NCBI RefSeq assembly: GCF_023195895.1
Contig: NZ_JALPRK010000002.1
Location: 186,001-250,000, forward strand
DNA from: Paenibacillus mellifer
GTDB taxonomy: Bacteria > Bacillota > Bacilli > Paenibacillales > Paenibacillaceae
Direction of reading: 5' to 3'
Length of the DNA: 64,000 nt
Part shown: in pieces, positions 52,880 through 60,758 of the stretch
How positions within the stretch are numbered: position 1 is the stretch's first letter
Layout: every line of letters begins with the position of its first letter
Translations under genes and position numbers: made by a program
The notes under the pieces: model-generated
The model's input: the letters and a program-made list of their open reading frames with translations, nothing else
Database searches by the model: none
Told to the model about the DNA's origin: nothing

Positions 52880-54469
52880 TTAAGCAAATATGATGTGCTG
52901 CGCTTTATTTAGTTCGGGAAGTTTCGTCAATTCGTCCAATACATCCTTTGTAACCGCCTTGTCCACGGTAAGCACCATGATGGCCTCTCCACCAACCAGT
53001 TTACGCCCCACCTGCATGGAGGCGATGTTGACGTCGTTCTTCCCGAGTAGGGTACCGACATGCCCAATGATACCAGGTTTGTCGTTATGGGAGATAAAGA
53101 TCAGATGACCTTCCGGTGCGACGTCAACCGGGAATTTGTCAATCTGTACGATCCGTGCGCCGTACCCGTTCAGCAGGGTTCCGGCGACACGGCGCTCAGC
53201 ACCGTCTTGTCCCTTGAGCGTAACAGAAATTAAGTTGGTGAAGCCTTTGGTGGCCGAAGCCTGCGATACAACGACATTGATGTCGCGGACCTTCGTCAGG
53301 TGCATCGAGTTGACGATATTGACGTCTCCGGCGAAATGGCGGGACAACACGCCTTTGATAATGTAACGGGTAAGCGGCTGGGTATCAACCTCCGCCAGGT
53401 CCCCGGCATAATCGACATGGATTTCCTTCACGGCCTGATTGTTCAACTGGGATAGGAAAACCCCGATTTTCTCGCCAAGCCCAAAGTAAGGCTGCAGTTT
53501 GTTCATGACGCTGGCCGCTACCGGCGGCATATTAACAGCATTCTTAAACGGTTCGTTACGCAGGATGTGAAGAACCTGCTCGGAGACGTCGATCGCGACG
53601 TTCTCTTGGGCTTCCACGGTGGAGGCACCCAGATGCGGAGTTACGATAATTTTTGGGTTGTTTAGGAACGGATGGTCAGCTTCCGGCGGTTCTTTCTCAA
53701 ATACGTCAAAGGCAGCTCCGGCGACGATACCTTGATCAATCGCTTCGACCAACGCCATTTCGTCAATAATACCGCCTCGGGCACAGTTGACAATGCGCAT
53801 TCCTTTCTTCATGACCTCAAACTGCGGACGGGCTATCATATGTTTCGTTTCCGGCGTTAACGGCGTATGAACAGTGATGAAGTCGGCGTTTCGGATGATA
53901 TCGTCCACGGTGGCCAACTTCACGCCTAACTTCTCGGCCCGATCTTCGGTAAGGAACGGGTCATACCCGAGGATATCCATGCCGAACGCTTTGGCCCGTT
54001 TTGCGACCTCACTGCCGATGCGGCCCATTCCTAGTACGCCCAACGTTTTATTACGCAGCTCCACGCCCAGGAATTTGCGATCCCATTCGCCGTTCACCGT
54101 TTTGGCGTAAGCTTGAGGAATGTGGCGGGCCAGCGCCATCATCATGGCGAAGGCGTGCTCGCAGGTCGTAATCGTATTGCCGTCCGGCGCATTGATGACG
54201 ATAATTCCGCGTGTCGTTGCGGCCTCCAGATTGATGTTGTCGACCCCGACACCCGCACGGCCAATGACTTTCAAGCGGGTCCCGGCTTCCATGATTTTTT
54301 CGGTTACTTTCGTTTGGCTGCGGACCAGAAGACCGTCATATTGTGGAATGATCTGCACCAATTCGTCTTCGCTGAGACCTGGCTTCTTGTCGACCTCAAC
54401 GTCGGCTGCATCCATCAGCTGCTGAATTCCCAAGTCGCTGATCGGATCCGATACTAACACTTTAAACAT
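52880..54469 (-). CDS. serA: D-3-phosphoglycerate dehydrogenase
   Basis: A 529-residue first enzyme of serine synthesis. It contains the catalytic domain (VLVSDPISDLGIQQL, VIGRAGVGVDNINLEAAT), the NAD-binding fold GVLGMGRIGSEVAKRAKAFG, the catalytic His in TPHLGASTVEAQENVA, an ASB domain and a C-terminal ACT domain (IFISHNDKPGIIGHVGTLL). The start at 54469 on the minus strand follows GGAGGG; a longer frame to 54544 has no such site. A T-box leader with a serine specifier lies upstream. Confidence 0.96.
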   Translation of the reverse strand: MFKVLVSDPISDLGIQQLMDAADVEVDKKPGLSEDELVQIIPQYDGLLVRSQTKVTEKIMEAGTRLKVIGRAGVGVDNINLEAATTRGIIVINAPDGNTITTCEHAFAMMMALARHIPQAYAKTVNGEWDRKFLGVELRNKTLGVLGMGRIGSEVAKRAKAFGMDILGYDPFLTEDRAEKLGVKLATVDDIIRNADFITVHTPLTPETKHMIARPQFEVMKKGMRIVNCARGGIIDEMALVEAIDQGIVAGAAFDVFEKEPPEADHPFLNNPKIIVTPHLGASTVEAQENVAIDVSEQVLHILRNEPFKNAVNMPPVAASVMNKLQPYFGLGEKIGVFLSQLNNQAVKEIHVDYAGDLAEVDTQPLTRYIIKGVLSRHFAGDVNIVNSMHLTKVRDINVVVSQASATKGFTNLISVTLKGQDGAERRVAGTLLNGYGARIVQIDKFPVDVAPEGHLIFISHNDKPGIIGHVGTLLGKNDVNIASMQVGRKLVGGEAIMVLTVDKAVTKDVLDELTKLPELNKAQHIIFA

Positions 54470-54659
54470 GATAATTGACCCTCCTAAAAGTTTATATAGC
54501 AAGGTTTCCTCGAAAGCTGGCTTACATTCTTTCTTCGGAAACATAAGCTGATGGGATTCAATTGAGTTCCTCCGTTGACGCTGTGTCTAATCACCGCACA
54601 AAAGAATGGAGGTACCCGGGTACGCTCATTTGCCGCCAAGTTCAAGATCAACCACATAA

Positions 54660-54940
54660 TAAATCAAAAAAACTCCCGATCCGCACACTACTTCCGTAGT
54701 AAGGGACGAGAGTTGTTCGTGGTACCACCCTAATTCGCTGCACCTTCGCAGATAAGCAGCCTCAGTTGTCATTGCTGACAGAACGATAACGGGTTCACCG
54801 GCTGCGCCTACTCCGAATTCAACGCAGCGACTCAGGAGTGCTAAAGCATTCGTTCCGCTACCGGTTTGCAGCACCACCGGCTCTCTGGAAGCTTTCCGAA
54901 TCCTTTTTTTCCTTCAACGTGTTTCATGAAATGTAATTTT
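54660..54940 (-). ncRNA. T-box leader of serA (serine specific)
   Basis: On the minus strand the leader shows GGATTCGGAAAGCTTCCAGAG-type stem I (GCCGGTGGTGCTGCAAACCGG), a specifier region AGCACTCCTGAG in which AGC at 54842-54840 would code serine, the T-box AGGGTGGTACCACG at 54731-54718, and a terminator (AACTCTCG to CGGGAGTT plus a T-run) near 54715-54663. Uncharged tRNA-Ser would stabilise the antiterminator and switch serA on. Confidence 0.93.
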
Positions 54941-54944
54941 TCAT

Positions 54945-54974
54945 AATGTAACACGGTCTCCGGTAAGGTGTCAA
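54945..54974 (-). promoter_or_regulatory. Candidate promoter of the serA T-box transcript
   Basis: On the minus strand TTGACA (54974-54969), an 18-base spacer and TACATT (54950-54945) preceded by TGT lie just upstream of the leader. Confidence 0.6.
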
Positions 54975-55107
54975 CACCAACCTGAACATTTTTACAAAGA
55001 TAGGCGGTTGTCGTTCGGATTTTGACCAAACTTGAATCCGCCTAAAATTTTGGTTATGATTTTACTAATGTCGAAAAGCGTCTGATTCAGGCGATTAACC
55101 TTGCGGC

Positions 55108-56028
55108 TTAATCCTCCGTAAAGAAAGGCAGCTCCGGCAACGACTCGGAAGCGTAGTACGTGGACTTCCACTTCGCAAACTCCTTGTTTTTGACGGCATC
55201 GGTTTCTGTCAGAACCTGAACGATCGATGCAACGGAGGCTAATTTCAGCGCGTTGGCTTTACCGCTTCCGATGAGTTGATCGATCTTGGCGGTAAGATCC
55301 TGCGGCAGATAAGGTACATATAGTTGCTCGTTGACCATCATATCGGTGATCGCTTTGTTCTTAACAGCCAGTGAGTAGCCGGACCATTCCGCGGTCCCAA
55401 TGTTGTTCTTGTAACTGTAATCGGCGGGGACGCCGCTTTTGGTTTTAGCGGTCCATTTCAGAATGGAGGAATAATATTTCTTCTGTGCTTGGAGGCCGTA
55501 GCTTTTCGCGTTTACCGTGAATTGGTCCTGGTTGACCGCTTTCGCCAGCTCCGCGCCTTTTTGGCTGCCTGCCTTGGCTTTGACCTGGTCGATGCTGTCC
55601 GAGAACAACTTCAGACTCTTTAAATAATCGGTTTGGGCCTCTTTAAGTAAAGGTGAGGAATCTGCAATGGATTGAGCCGCAATTTGCTCATACCCGGCTT
55701 TCGCTTTCTCACGGATTTCTTTCATAGCGTCAGCCGAGGCCGACTTCGAGTTGCTGCGGGACATTTCTTCAACTAATGTGAGATAATCCTCTTTGAATTG
55801 CTGGTAAGGCTGGAACACCACGAAGTAGAAGGTGACTAAGTCTTGTTGCTGATAAGAGGCTTCATTCTCCTCTCCCGGCGGGGTGGCTTGTAAATAAGCA
55901 TATTTAGCTTCGGTCTTGTCCATTCCGATATTGAGTCCTAGAAAGAAGGTCCCGAACGCGATAATCAGCGTAGCGAGAAAACCAAGCAAAAATAGCATTT
56001 CGAATTTGGCATTATTTTTACGAATCAT
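55108..56028 (-). CDS. Exported or membrane-anchored protein of unknown function
   Basis: A 306-residue protein with one N-terminal membrane segment (MLFLLGFLATLIIAFGTFFLG) and a long hydrophilic, Lys/Ala/Gln-rich external domain predicted to be mostly helical. I do not recognise the family. The ATG at 56028 follows AAGGAG; the one at 56046 does not have a site. It lies between serA and a divergent CPBP-protease gene. The 138 bases between serA's T-box promoter and this gene's 3' end show no gene. Confidence 0.75.
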   Translation of the reverse strand: MIRKNNAKFEMLFLLGFLATLIIAFGTFFLGLNIGMDKTEAKYAYLQATPPGEENEASYQQQDLVTFYFVVFQPYQQFKEDYLTLVEEMSRSNSKSASADAMKEIREKAKAGYEQIAAQSIADSSPLLKEAQTDYLKSLKLFSDSIDQVKAKAGSQKGAELAKAVNQDQFTVNAKSYGLQAQKKYYSSILKWTAKTKSGVPADYSYKNNIGTAEWSGYSLAVKNKAITDMMVNEQLYVPYLPQDLTAKIDQLIGSGKANALKLASVASIVQVLTETDAVKNKEFAKWKSTYYASESLPELPFFTED

Positions 56029-56085
56029 GAGGATGCTCCTTACCATTATGATTTGAATGCGCTAGAATAATATAAAGGACAGGGT

Positions 56086-56691
56086 TTGACAAAAACGATG
56101 AAAAAATTCAAATTCCGCGACGTGAAAATTCAAAAAGTCGACCCCGGTCAACTTAACGATCGATTGCTGCTCATTAATTTGTATCTAACGCAAGGACTTA
56201 CTTTATTTATCGGTCTGGTCATCCTATTATTTCAGAAAAGAAACCCGCTTCATTTGTTTGATTTTCCGAAAAGTGTCGAATTTTTGTACTGGGGGGCAGG
56301 ATTGGCGGCGGTGATGTTTGTTGCCGATATGCTGTTATCCCGCTTTATATCTGAAGAGAGCATGGACGACGGGGGGATTAACACACTGCTCTTCCGCAAC
56401 CGTCCAATCTGGCATATTGCCGTGATCTCAGCGATCGTGGCGATTTGCGAAGAACTGCTGTTTCGGGGGGCGATTCAGCACGGCATTGGTCCGTACTGGA
56501 CGAGTATTCTGTTTGCAGCGATTCATGTCCGATATCTGCGGCATTGGATTCCAACGGCATGGGTGTTCGCGAGCAGCTACGGCCTCGGGTTCATTTACTT
56601 ACAAACGGGGACGCTTTGGGCGCCGATCCTATGTCACTTCCTGATTGATTTGGTATCAGGATTGGTGATTAAATTTCGGAGGGAGTCATGA
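56086..56691 (+). CDS. CPBP-family intramembrane metalloprotease (YpbD-like)
   Basis: A 201-residue membrane protein of the CAAX-protease/bacteriocin-processing (Abi) family. The signature EELLFRGAIQ supplies the two Glu residues of motif 1, ILFAAIHVRY the His of motif 2, and CHFLIDL the last motif. There are about five or six membrane segments. Start is a TTG at 56086 after AAAGGA; the ATG at 56098 is an alternative. Position after serA matches ypbD in B. subtilis. Substrate unknown. Confidence 0.85.
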   Translation: MTKTMKKFKFRDVKIQKVDPGQLNDRLLLINLYLTQGLTLFIGLVILLFQKRNPLHLFDFPKSVEFLYWGAGLAAVMFVADMLLSRFISEESMDDGGINTLLFRNRPIWHIAVISAIVAICEELLFRGAIQHGIGPYWTSILFAAIHVRYLRHWIPTAWVFASSYGLGFIYLQTGTLWAPILCHFLIDLVSGLVIKFRRES

Positions 56692-57320
56692 ACGAACATT
56701 TAAGTCGAATGGACCGTTACGGTCAGCAAAATCGAGTGAAACGCAGTTCCTCCGCGACATCATGGAACCTTAGCTCCGGAATCGCAGCGGCCGAGCCTGT
56801 CCCTGAGCCAACGGTAGTAGACATCCAGGAGGAAGTTGACCCACCCGCAAATGTGGAGAAGAAACCCGCGATTGGGGACGAGACGATGATCGGTTTGCTC
56901 ATCCCGCGTGTGGCAGCGCCTGAGGACCGGGGGCAAGAGAAAGTGACGCATTTGGCGTCGAAATCCGAACTGGCCAAATGGTGGAAGGCTGGGGATACCA
57001 AGTTCCAGTCTGCTGCGGTCGCAGCGTTAGCTAAATTGAAGGAACCGGTCCAACAACCGCTTCCCATTTCGCCTCCGGGTTCCGAGTTCATGCGCGAGGG
57101 CGAGAAACTTGACGAAGGGCAGGAGCTTCTGCTTGCGGTACCGAATATGGAGCCGGATGTGGAATCGATGCCGACACGTAAGGAGCTGTTTCCGTCACAG
57201 CGGTTGAAGATGACCCGTTGGTTCTATAATTCGCTTCTGTACATTTTTGTTATCATTCTCATTTACTTATTATGGTGGGGCGTTAGCGATTCACCGTGGG
57301 GGAAAAGCCACGGTTTATAA
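56688..57320 (+). CDS. Unknown protein with C-terminal membrane anchor
   Basis: A 210-residue protein: a long hydrophilic, Pro/Glu-rich N-terminal part (1-180) and one membrane segment near the C terminus (SLLYIFVIILIYLLWWGV), so it should face the cytoplasm with the tail outside, or be tail-anchored. No known domain was recognised. It overlaps the CPBP gene by 4 bases, so the two are cotranscribed. The position corresponds to ypbE, which is also a single-pass protein, but I see no LysM motif here. Confidence 0.75.
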   Translation: MNEHLSRMDRYGQQNRVKRSSSATSWNLSSGIAAAEPVPEPTVVDIQEEVDPPANVEKKPAIGDETMIGLLIPRVAAPEDRGQEKVTHLASKSELAKWWKAGDTKFQSAAVAALAKLKEPVQQPLPISPPGSEFMREGEKLDEGQELLLAVPNMEPDVESMPTRKELFPSQRLKMTRWFYNSLLYIFVIILIYLLWWGVSDSPWGKSHGL

Positions 57321-57326
57321 AGACAA

Positions 57327-57361
57327 GAAAACCGTCAGGAGGGATCTCCTGACGGTTTTTG
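57327..57361. terminator. Bidirectional terminator between convergent genes
   Basis: AAAACCGTCAGGAG-GGAT-CTCCTGACGGTTTTT is a near-perfect stem with T-runs on both strands. Confidence 0.9.
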
Positions 57362-57367
57362 GATTTA

Positions 57368-58315
57368 CTACTTGGTTCCAGCTTCGGCAGGAGCAGGTCC
57401 GATACTCCGAGGATCGACAAAACCGTACCCTTTTTGTTCCAACTGAGTTAGCAGTTCATCCAGCGCTTCCACAGTCCAGGGTAACTCGTGCATTAGGATA
57501 TTACTTCCCGCATGAAGCTGCTCGAGCACGTTGGCGATAACTGCGTCCGGTTTGTTTTTATTTTTACTGTCCCAATCAAGGGAACCGTTGGACCATGTCA
57601 TGTAGATCAGCTCGTTATCGTCTGCAATTTGATGCGTTGTTTCGTTGCCCGATCCAAATGGCGGACGGAAAAAGCGAGGTGTTTCGCCGGTTGTTTCTTT
57701 AACGATAATTTGCACATCTTCGATCTGTTTGCGCATATTTGCGGCGGATTCTTTCTTTAGGTCGATGTGATCCCAGCTGTGGTTTCCAATCATTTGTCCG
57801 CGTTCTTGAATGCGTTGCAGAAGTTCGGGATGAGCTTTCACACGGTATCCATTCACGAAAAAGATTGCTTTCGCTTTGTGCTTGTCCAGGGTATCAATCA
57901 GTCCGTCGATCATTTCCTTTTCCTTCGGTCCATCGTCAAACGTAAGCAATACGACTTTCTTCTCTACACTGTCGTCGTTCGGGACAACATTGTAAGCCTT
58001 ATTAATGTGGTACGTGAGCTGAGGCTCAGCCTTTTCGGGTGAGGTGCTCTCATTTTGATCCGCTCCGGCGGTCAGGTCGGATGAATCCGAAGTGCTTCCG
58101 GAGGTTACGCCTTGATCGGCTGGATCTGAACGGTCAAGCTGTTCGCTTGCCTGTCCAGATCCATTATTGCCGCCAGACGAAGTCACCTCGGTAGTGGGAG
58201 CGGCGTTTGGATTGGATGTGGCTTGATCTGTTTGTGCATCAATCTGGCCGCATGAGCTAAGAATAAGACAAGCGGCGGCGATGGGCAGGAGTTTCTTGTG
58301 AAGCAAAGGAGTCAT
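57368..58315 (-). CDS. Polysaccharide deacetylase lipoprotein (NodB domain)
   Basis: A 315-residue secreted lipoprotein. The signal peptide ends in LSSC (Cys22), followed by a low-complexity Ser/Thr/Asp-rich linker to about residue 95 and a NodB deacetylase domain. Motifs are TFDDGP (metal and catalytic Asp), HSWDH (metal His pair), RPPFGSGN, LDWDS and ILMHELPW, so the site is complete. Probable substrate is peptidoglycan or another N-acetylated glycan, as for PdaA/PdaC-type enzymes. It is read toward the preceding genes. Confidence 0.87.
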   Translation of the reverse strand: MTPLLHKKLLPIAAACLILSSCGQIDAQTDQATSNPNAAPTTEVTSSGGNNGSGQASEQLDRSDPADQGVTSGSTSDSSDLTAGADQNESTSPEKAEPQLTYHINKAYNVVPNDDSVEKKVVLLTFDDGPKEKEMIDGLIDTLDKHKAKAIFFVNGYRVKAHPELLQRIQERGQMIGNHSWDHIDLKKESAANMRKQIEDVQIIVKETTGETPRFFRPPFGSGNETTHQIADDNELIYMTWSNGSLDWDSKNKNKPDAVIANVLEQLHAGSNILMHELPWTVEALDELLTQLEQKGYGFVDPRSIGPAPAEAGTK

Positions 58316-58402
58316 CTCGCTTTCCTGTATTTATGCCGCATGAGTTTAAGGTAAACCGCGAACACTACAGATGATTTTAACATAACCAAGGAGGTTTTTT
58401 AC

Positions 58403-58798
58403 GTGAAATCTTCCTCATTTTTAGGCGGGATTTTGGTCGGCGTCTTCGCCGCGATGTGGGCGTCCAGACGGAAGCAGAGCTTGATGTCGGTGATGAACGG
58501 CGCGGGGTCGGCTTTGAAGTTCGCCGGAATGACCTCGAATCGTCATGATGCTCCAACTGAAGACATTTCCGGGGCGTTAAAGACGGAAGTTCAGGCGTCC
58601 GATCATGGAACAAAGGCTAAAGGGGCGGACAACGCCCAGGTGTATCCCAGTTCCGGCACGGTATCAGCGGCCAGTTCGAATCATTCGAAGGAATACAGTC
58701 TGAAGCAACTGACTGACTTCATTAAAGGCGATGCCGATGTGCGCCGTGAAGTCGAGGCAATCCTCAAAGAAACGAATACACCTATACCGGGATTGTAA
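58403..58798 (+). CDS. Small protein with N-terminal membrane segment, unknown function
   Basis: A 131-residue protein with a hydrophobic N-terminal segment (SSFLGGILVGVFAAMWASRRKQ), a Ser/Ala-rich middle and a short amphipathic C terminus (SLKQLTDFIKGDADVRREVEAIL). The start GTG at 58403 has AAGGAGG before it. No family recognised. A strong terminator follows, so it is a single-gene unit. Confidence 0.72.
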   Translation: MKSSSFLGGILVGVFAAMWASRRKQSLMSVMNGAGSALKFAGMTSNRHDAPTEDISGALKTEVQASDHGTKAKGADNAQVYPSSGTVSAASSNHSKEYSLKQLTDFIKGDADVRREVEAILKETNTPIPGL

Positions 58799-58817
58799 AC
58801 GACCGCTTTACCTGCTT

Positions 58818-58867
58818 AAGAATCATTTTCCATCCCTTGCCTGGGGAGCGGAAAATGATTCTTTTTT
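58818..58867 (+). terminator. Strong terminator after the small membrane protein
   Basis: AAGAATCATTTTCC and GGAAAATGATTCTT are perfectly complementary around a 21-base loop, followed by a T-run. Confidence 0.88.
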
Positions 58868-58993
58868 GGTCTATTTTAAACGTGCATTTAGGGGGAATAA
58901 GTGATAACATACATACAAAGAACCATTTCCAGCACATTTAACAGCAGGTTTCATAATCTGTTATAACACGGCATAGAGAGAGGAGGATCCTGT

Positions 58994-59614
58994 ATGAAGA
59001 TCGAAAGACTAGGCCAGGATAAGGTACGGATTTTCCTCACGTTTGACGATTTGAGCGAACGCGGAATTCAGAAAGAGGACATGTGGCAAGAGATTCCCAA
59101 AGTTCATGACCTGTTCACCGAAATGATGGATCAGGCTTATAATGAAGTGGGCTTTGATGCCACCGGGCCTCTGGCTGTGGAAGTATTCGCACTTCCTGCA
59201 CAAGGAATGGTCGTCATTGTAACGCGTGGCAAATACGATCACCATCAACACGGGATCGGCTCGCCTTATGAGGATGAACTGCCGGATGAAGTATATGAAA
59301 TGGAAGTCACGCTGGAGCAAAGCGATACGATCCTGTATTCCTTTGACGATTTCGAAAATTTAATCGAAGCTGCGCATGTACTTAAGAACATGTTACAGAA
59401 TGCCGGCAGACTGTATAAATATAATGGGAAATGGGTTCTTCAGCTGGAACCGGAAGAATTGGAGGAGGGGAAACACCCTGCTTTAATTGCGGTATTAGCT
59501 GAGTTTGGCGAAGCTACTTCGGTAACTACGGCGATGCTGGAAGAGTACGGGAATCTAATCATGGCCGACCACGCGGTGGACACGATATGCAGCCACTTCA
59601 AGCGCCAGGAGTAA
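58994..59614 (+). CDS. mecA: Adaptor protein MecA/YpbH
   Basis: A 206-residue MecA-family adaptor that brings substrates to ClpC/ClpP and controls competence and other functions. The N-terminal domain (MKIERLGQDKVRIFLTFDDLSERGI) binds substrates and the C-terminal domain (LYSFDDFENLIEAAHVLK, then YNGKWVLQLE) binds ClpC, joined by an acidic linker. Position before prsW suggests the YpbH paralogue of B. subtilis, but the sequence alone does not separate MecA from YpbH. Confidence 0.88.
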   Translation: MKIERLGQDKVRIFLTFDDLSERGIQKEDMWQEIPKVHDLFTEMMDQAYNEVGFDATGPLAVEVFALPAQGMVVIVTRGKYDHHQHGIGSPYEDELPDEVYEMEVTLEQSDTILYSFDDFENLIEAAHVLKNMLQNAGRLYKYNGKWVLQLEPEELEEGKHPALIAVLAEFGEATSVTTAMLEEYGNLIMADHAVDTICSHFKRQE

Positions 59615-59701
59615 TTTGTACGAATCTTACGAAGTTAGACTCGTGAAACAAGATGAGAGAGAGACAAGAAACGGCAAGCGGCCAATAAGGGGGGATAACC
59701 G

Positions 59702-60394
59702 TTGCTCTTTTTCTCGATAGCAAGCGCAGCGGTAGCTCCCGGTATTGCACTGCTTACTTATTTTTATCTCAAGGACAAGTATGACGCAGAACCGCTGCAT
59801 ATGGTGATCCGAGTATTCCTGCTTGGTTTTCTGATCGTATTGCCAGTCATGATCATACAGCGGGGGTTAACGATTTGGCTGGGCGAAGGTCTGCTCGTTA
59901 CGGCATTTGGCATTTCGGCTGGCGTAGAGGAAGTTCTAAAATGGTTCGTTCTGTTTCATATGATTTACAATCATACGGAGTTTGATGAGCCGTATGATGG
60001 GATTTTATATGCAGCGGCCATTTCACTAGGGTTTGCGACAGTCGAAAATGTATTGTATGCTTTCGCGAGTCATGCTTCGATTGGAACTTTGATCGTTCGG
60101 GCGCTGCTTCCGGTGTCCGGTCATGCGATGTTTGGGGTCATGATGGGGTATTACTTGGGTCGGGCCAAATTCTCGACAGGTTGGCAAAGTCGAAAGTTTT
60201 TGATGTATTCCCTGTTGTTCCCATTGTTTTGGCACGGGGTATACGACTGGATTTTAAACAATACGACCCAATATTGGATTTGGTTCATCGTGCCGCTCAT
60301 GGCTTTCTTATGGTATGGTGGACTCGGCAAGATATACAGGGCCAATCACCGTTCCCCGTTCCGGTTGACGCCGGGGGCCAAGGGGCAAGATTAA
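59702..60394 (+). CDS. prsW: Membrane protease PrsW
   Basis: A 230-residue membrane protein of the PrsW/CPBP-like family with about seven hydrophobic segments. The conserved motifs are GVEEVLKWFVL (double Glu), EPYDGILYAAAISLGFATVEN and HAMFGVMMGYYLG. In Bacillus PrsW makes the first cut of the anti-sigma factor RsiW. The TTG start at 59702 follows AAGGGGGG. It is followed by a small gene and ypeB; in B. subtilis prsW is followed by sleB-ypeB. Confidence 0.93.
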   Translation: MLFFSIASAAVAPGIALLTYFYLKDKYDAEPLHMVIRVFLLGFLIVLPVMIIQRGLTIWLGEGLLVTAFGISAGVEEVLKWFVLFHMIYNHTEFDEPYDGILYAAAISLGFATVENVLYAFASHASIGTLIVRALLPVSGHAMFGVMMGYYLGRAKFSTGWQSRKFLMYSLLFPLFWHGVYDWILNNTTQYWIWFIVPLMAFLWYGGLGKIYRANHRSPFRLTPGAKGQD

Positions 60395-60485
60395 TTAATG
60401 GAGAATAGGGCATCCTAATTCTAGCGATTCATTTGTCTGCGCAGGGCAGGCCACGAATTGAAATAGAATGGGGGTGCCTTTTTTC

Positions 60486-60635
60486 GTGCGTGTCAAGGTC
60501 AGAATCACCTGTAAGGCTTGTGGCGAGCGGTTCGTGCTCCGCGGGAAGAAAGAACGCGGTCAAATCGACACCGGCTTCAAGCAATGCCTGTGCAACAATC
60601 AAAACGACTTCGAGATTGAAGAAGAAGCCCAATAA
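60486..60635 (+). CDS. Small zinc-ribbon-like protein
   Basis: A 49-residue protein read from the GTG at 60486: VRVKVRITCKACGERFVLRG, then a segment containing QCLCNNQNDFEIEEE. The Cys pairs CKAC and CLC suggest a small metal-binding ribbon. GTG at 60474 and ATG at 60468 are alternative starts in frame; GGGGGT before 60486 is the best site, though not ideal. The gene fills most of the 364-base gap between prsW and ypeB and has no gene on its other strand. Function unknown. Confidence 0.6.
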   Translation: MRVKVRITCKACGERFVLRGKKERGQIDTGFKQCLCNNQNDFEIEEEAQ

Positions 60636-60758
60636 CGTAAGGGTTATCGGAAATCGCTTTTTGAACTACCATTCAACTACTTCTATAATGCATAAAGTTC
60701 TTTCCTTCTTGTCACACTAATCCCAACCTAGTTGAAGAAGGGAGAGAGCATAAGCCCA

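Noticed and set aside
54626-54877. 83-codon minus-strand frame upstream of serA
   Set aside because: It coincides with the T-box leader, whose conserved RNA motifs explain the sequence better.
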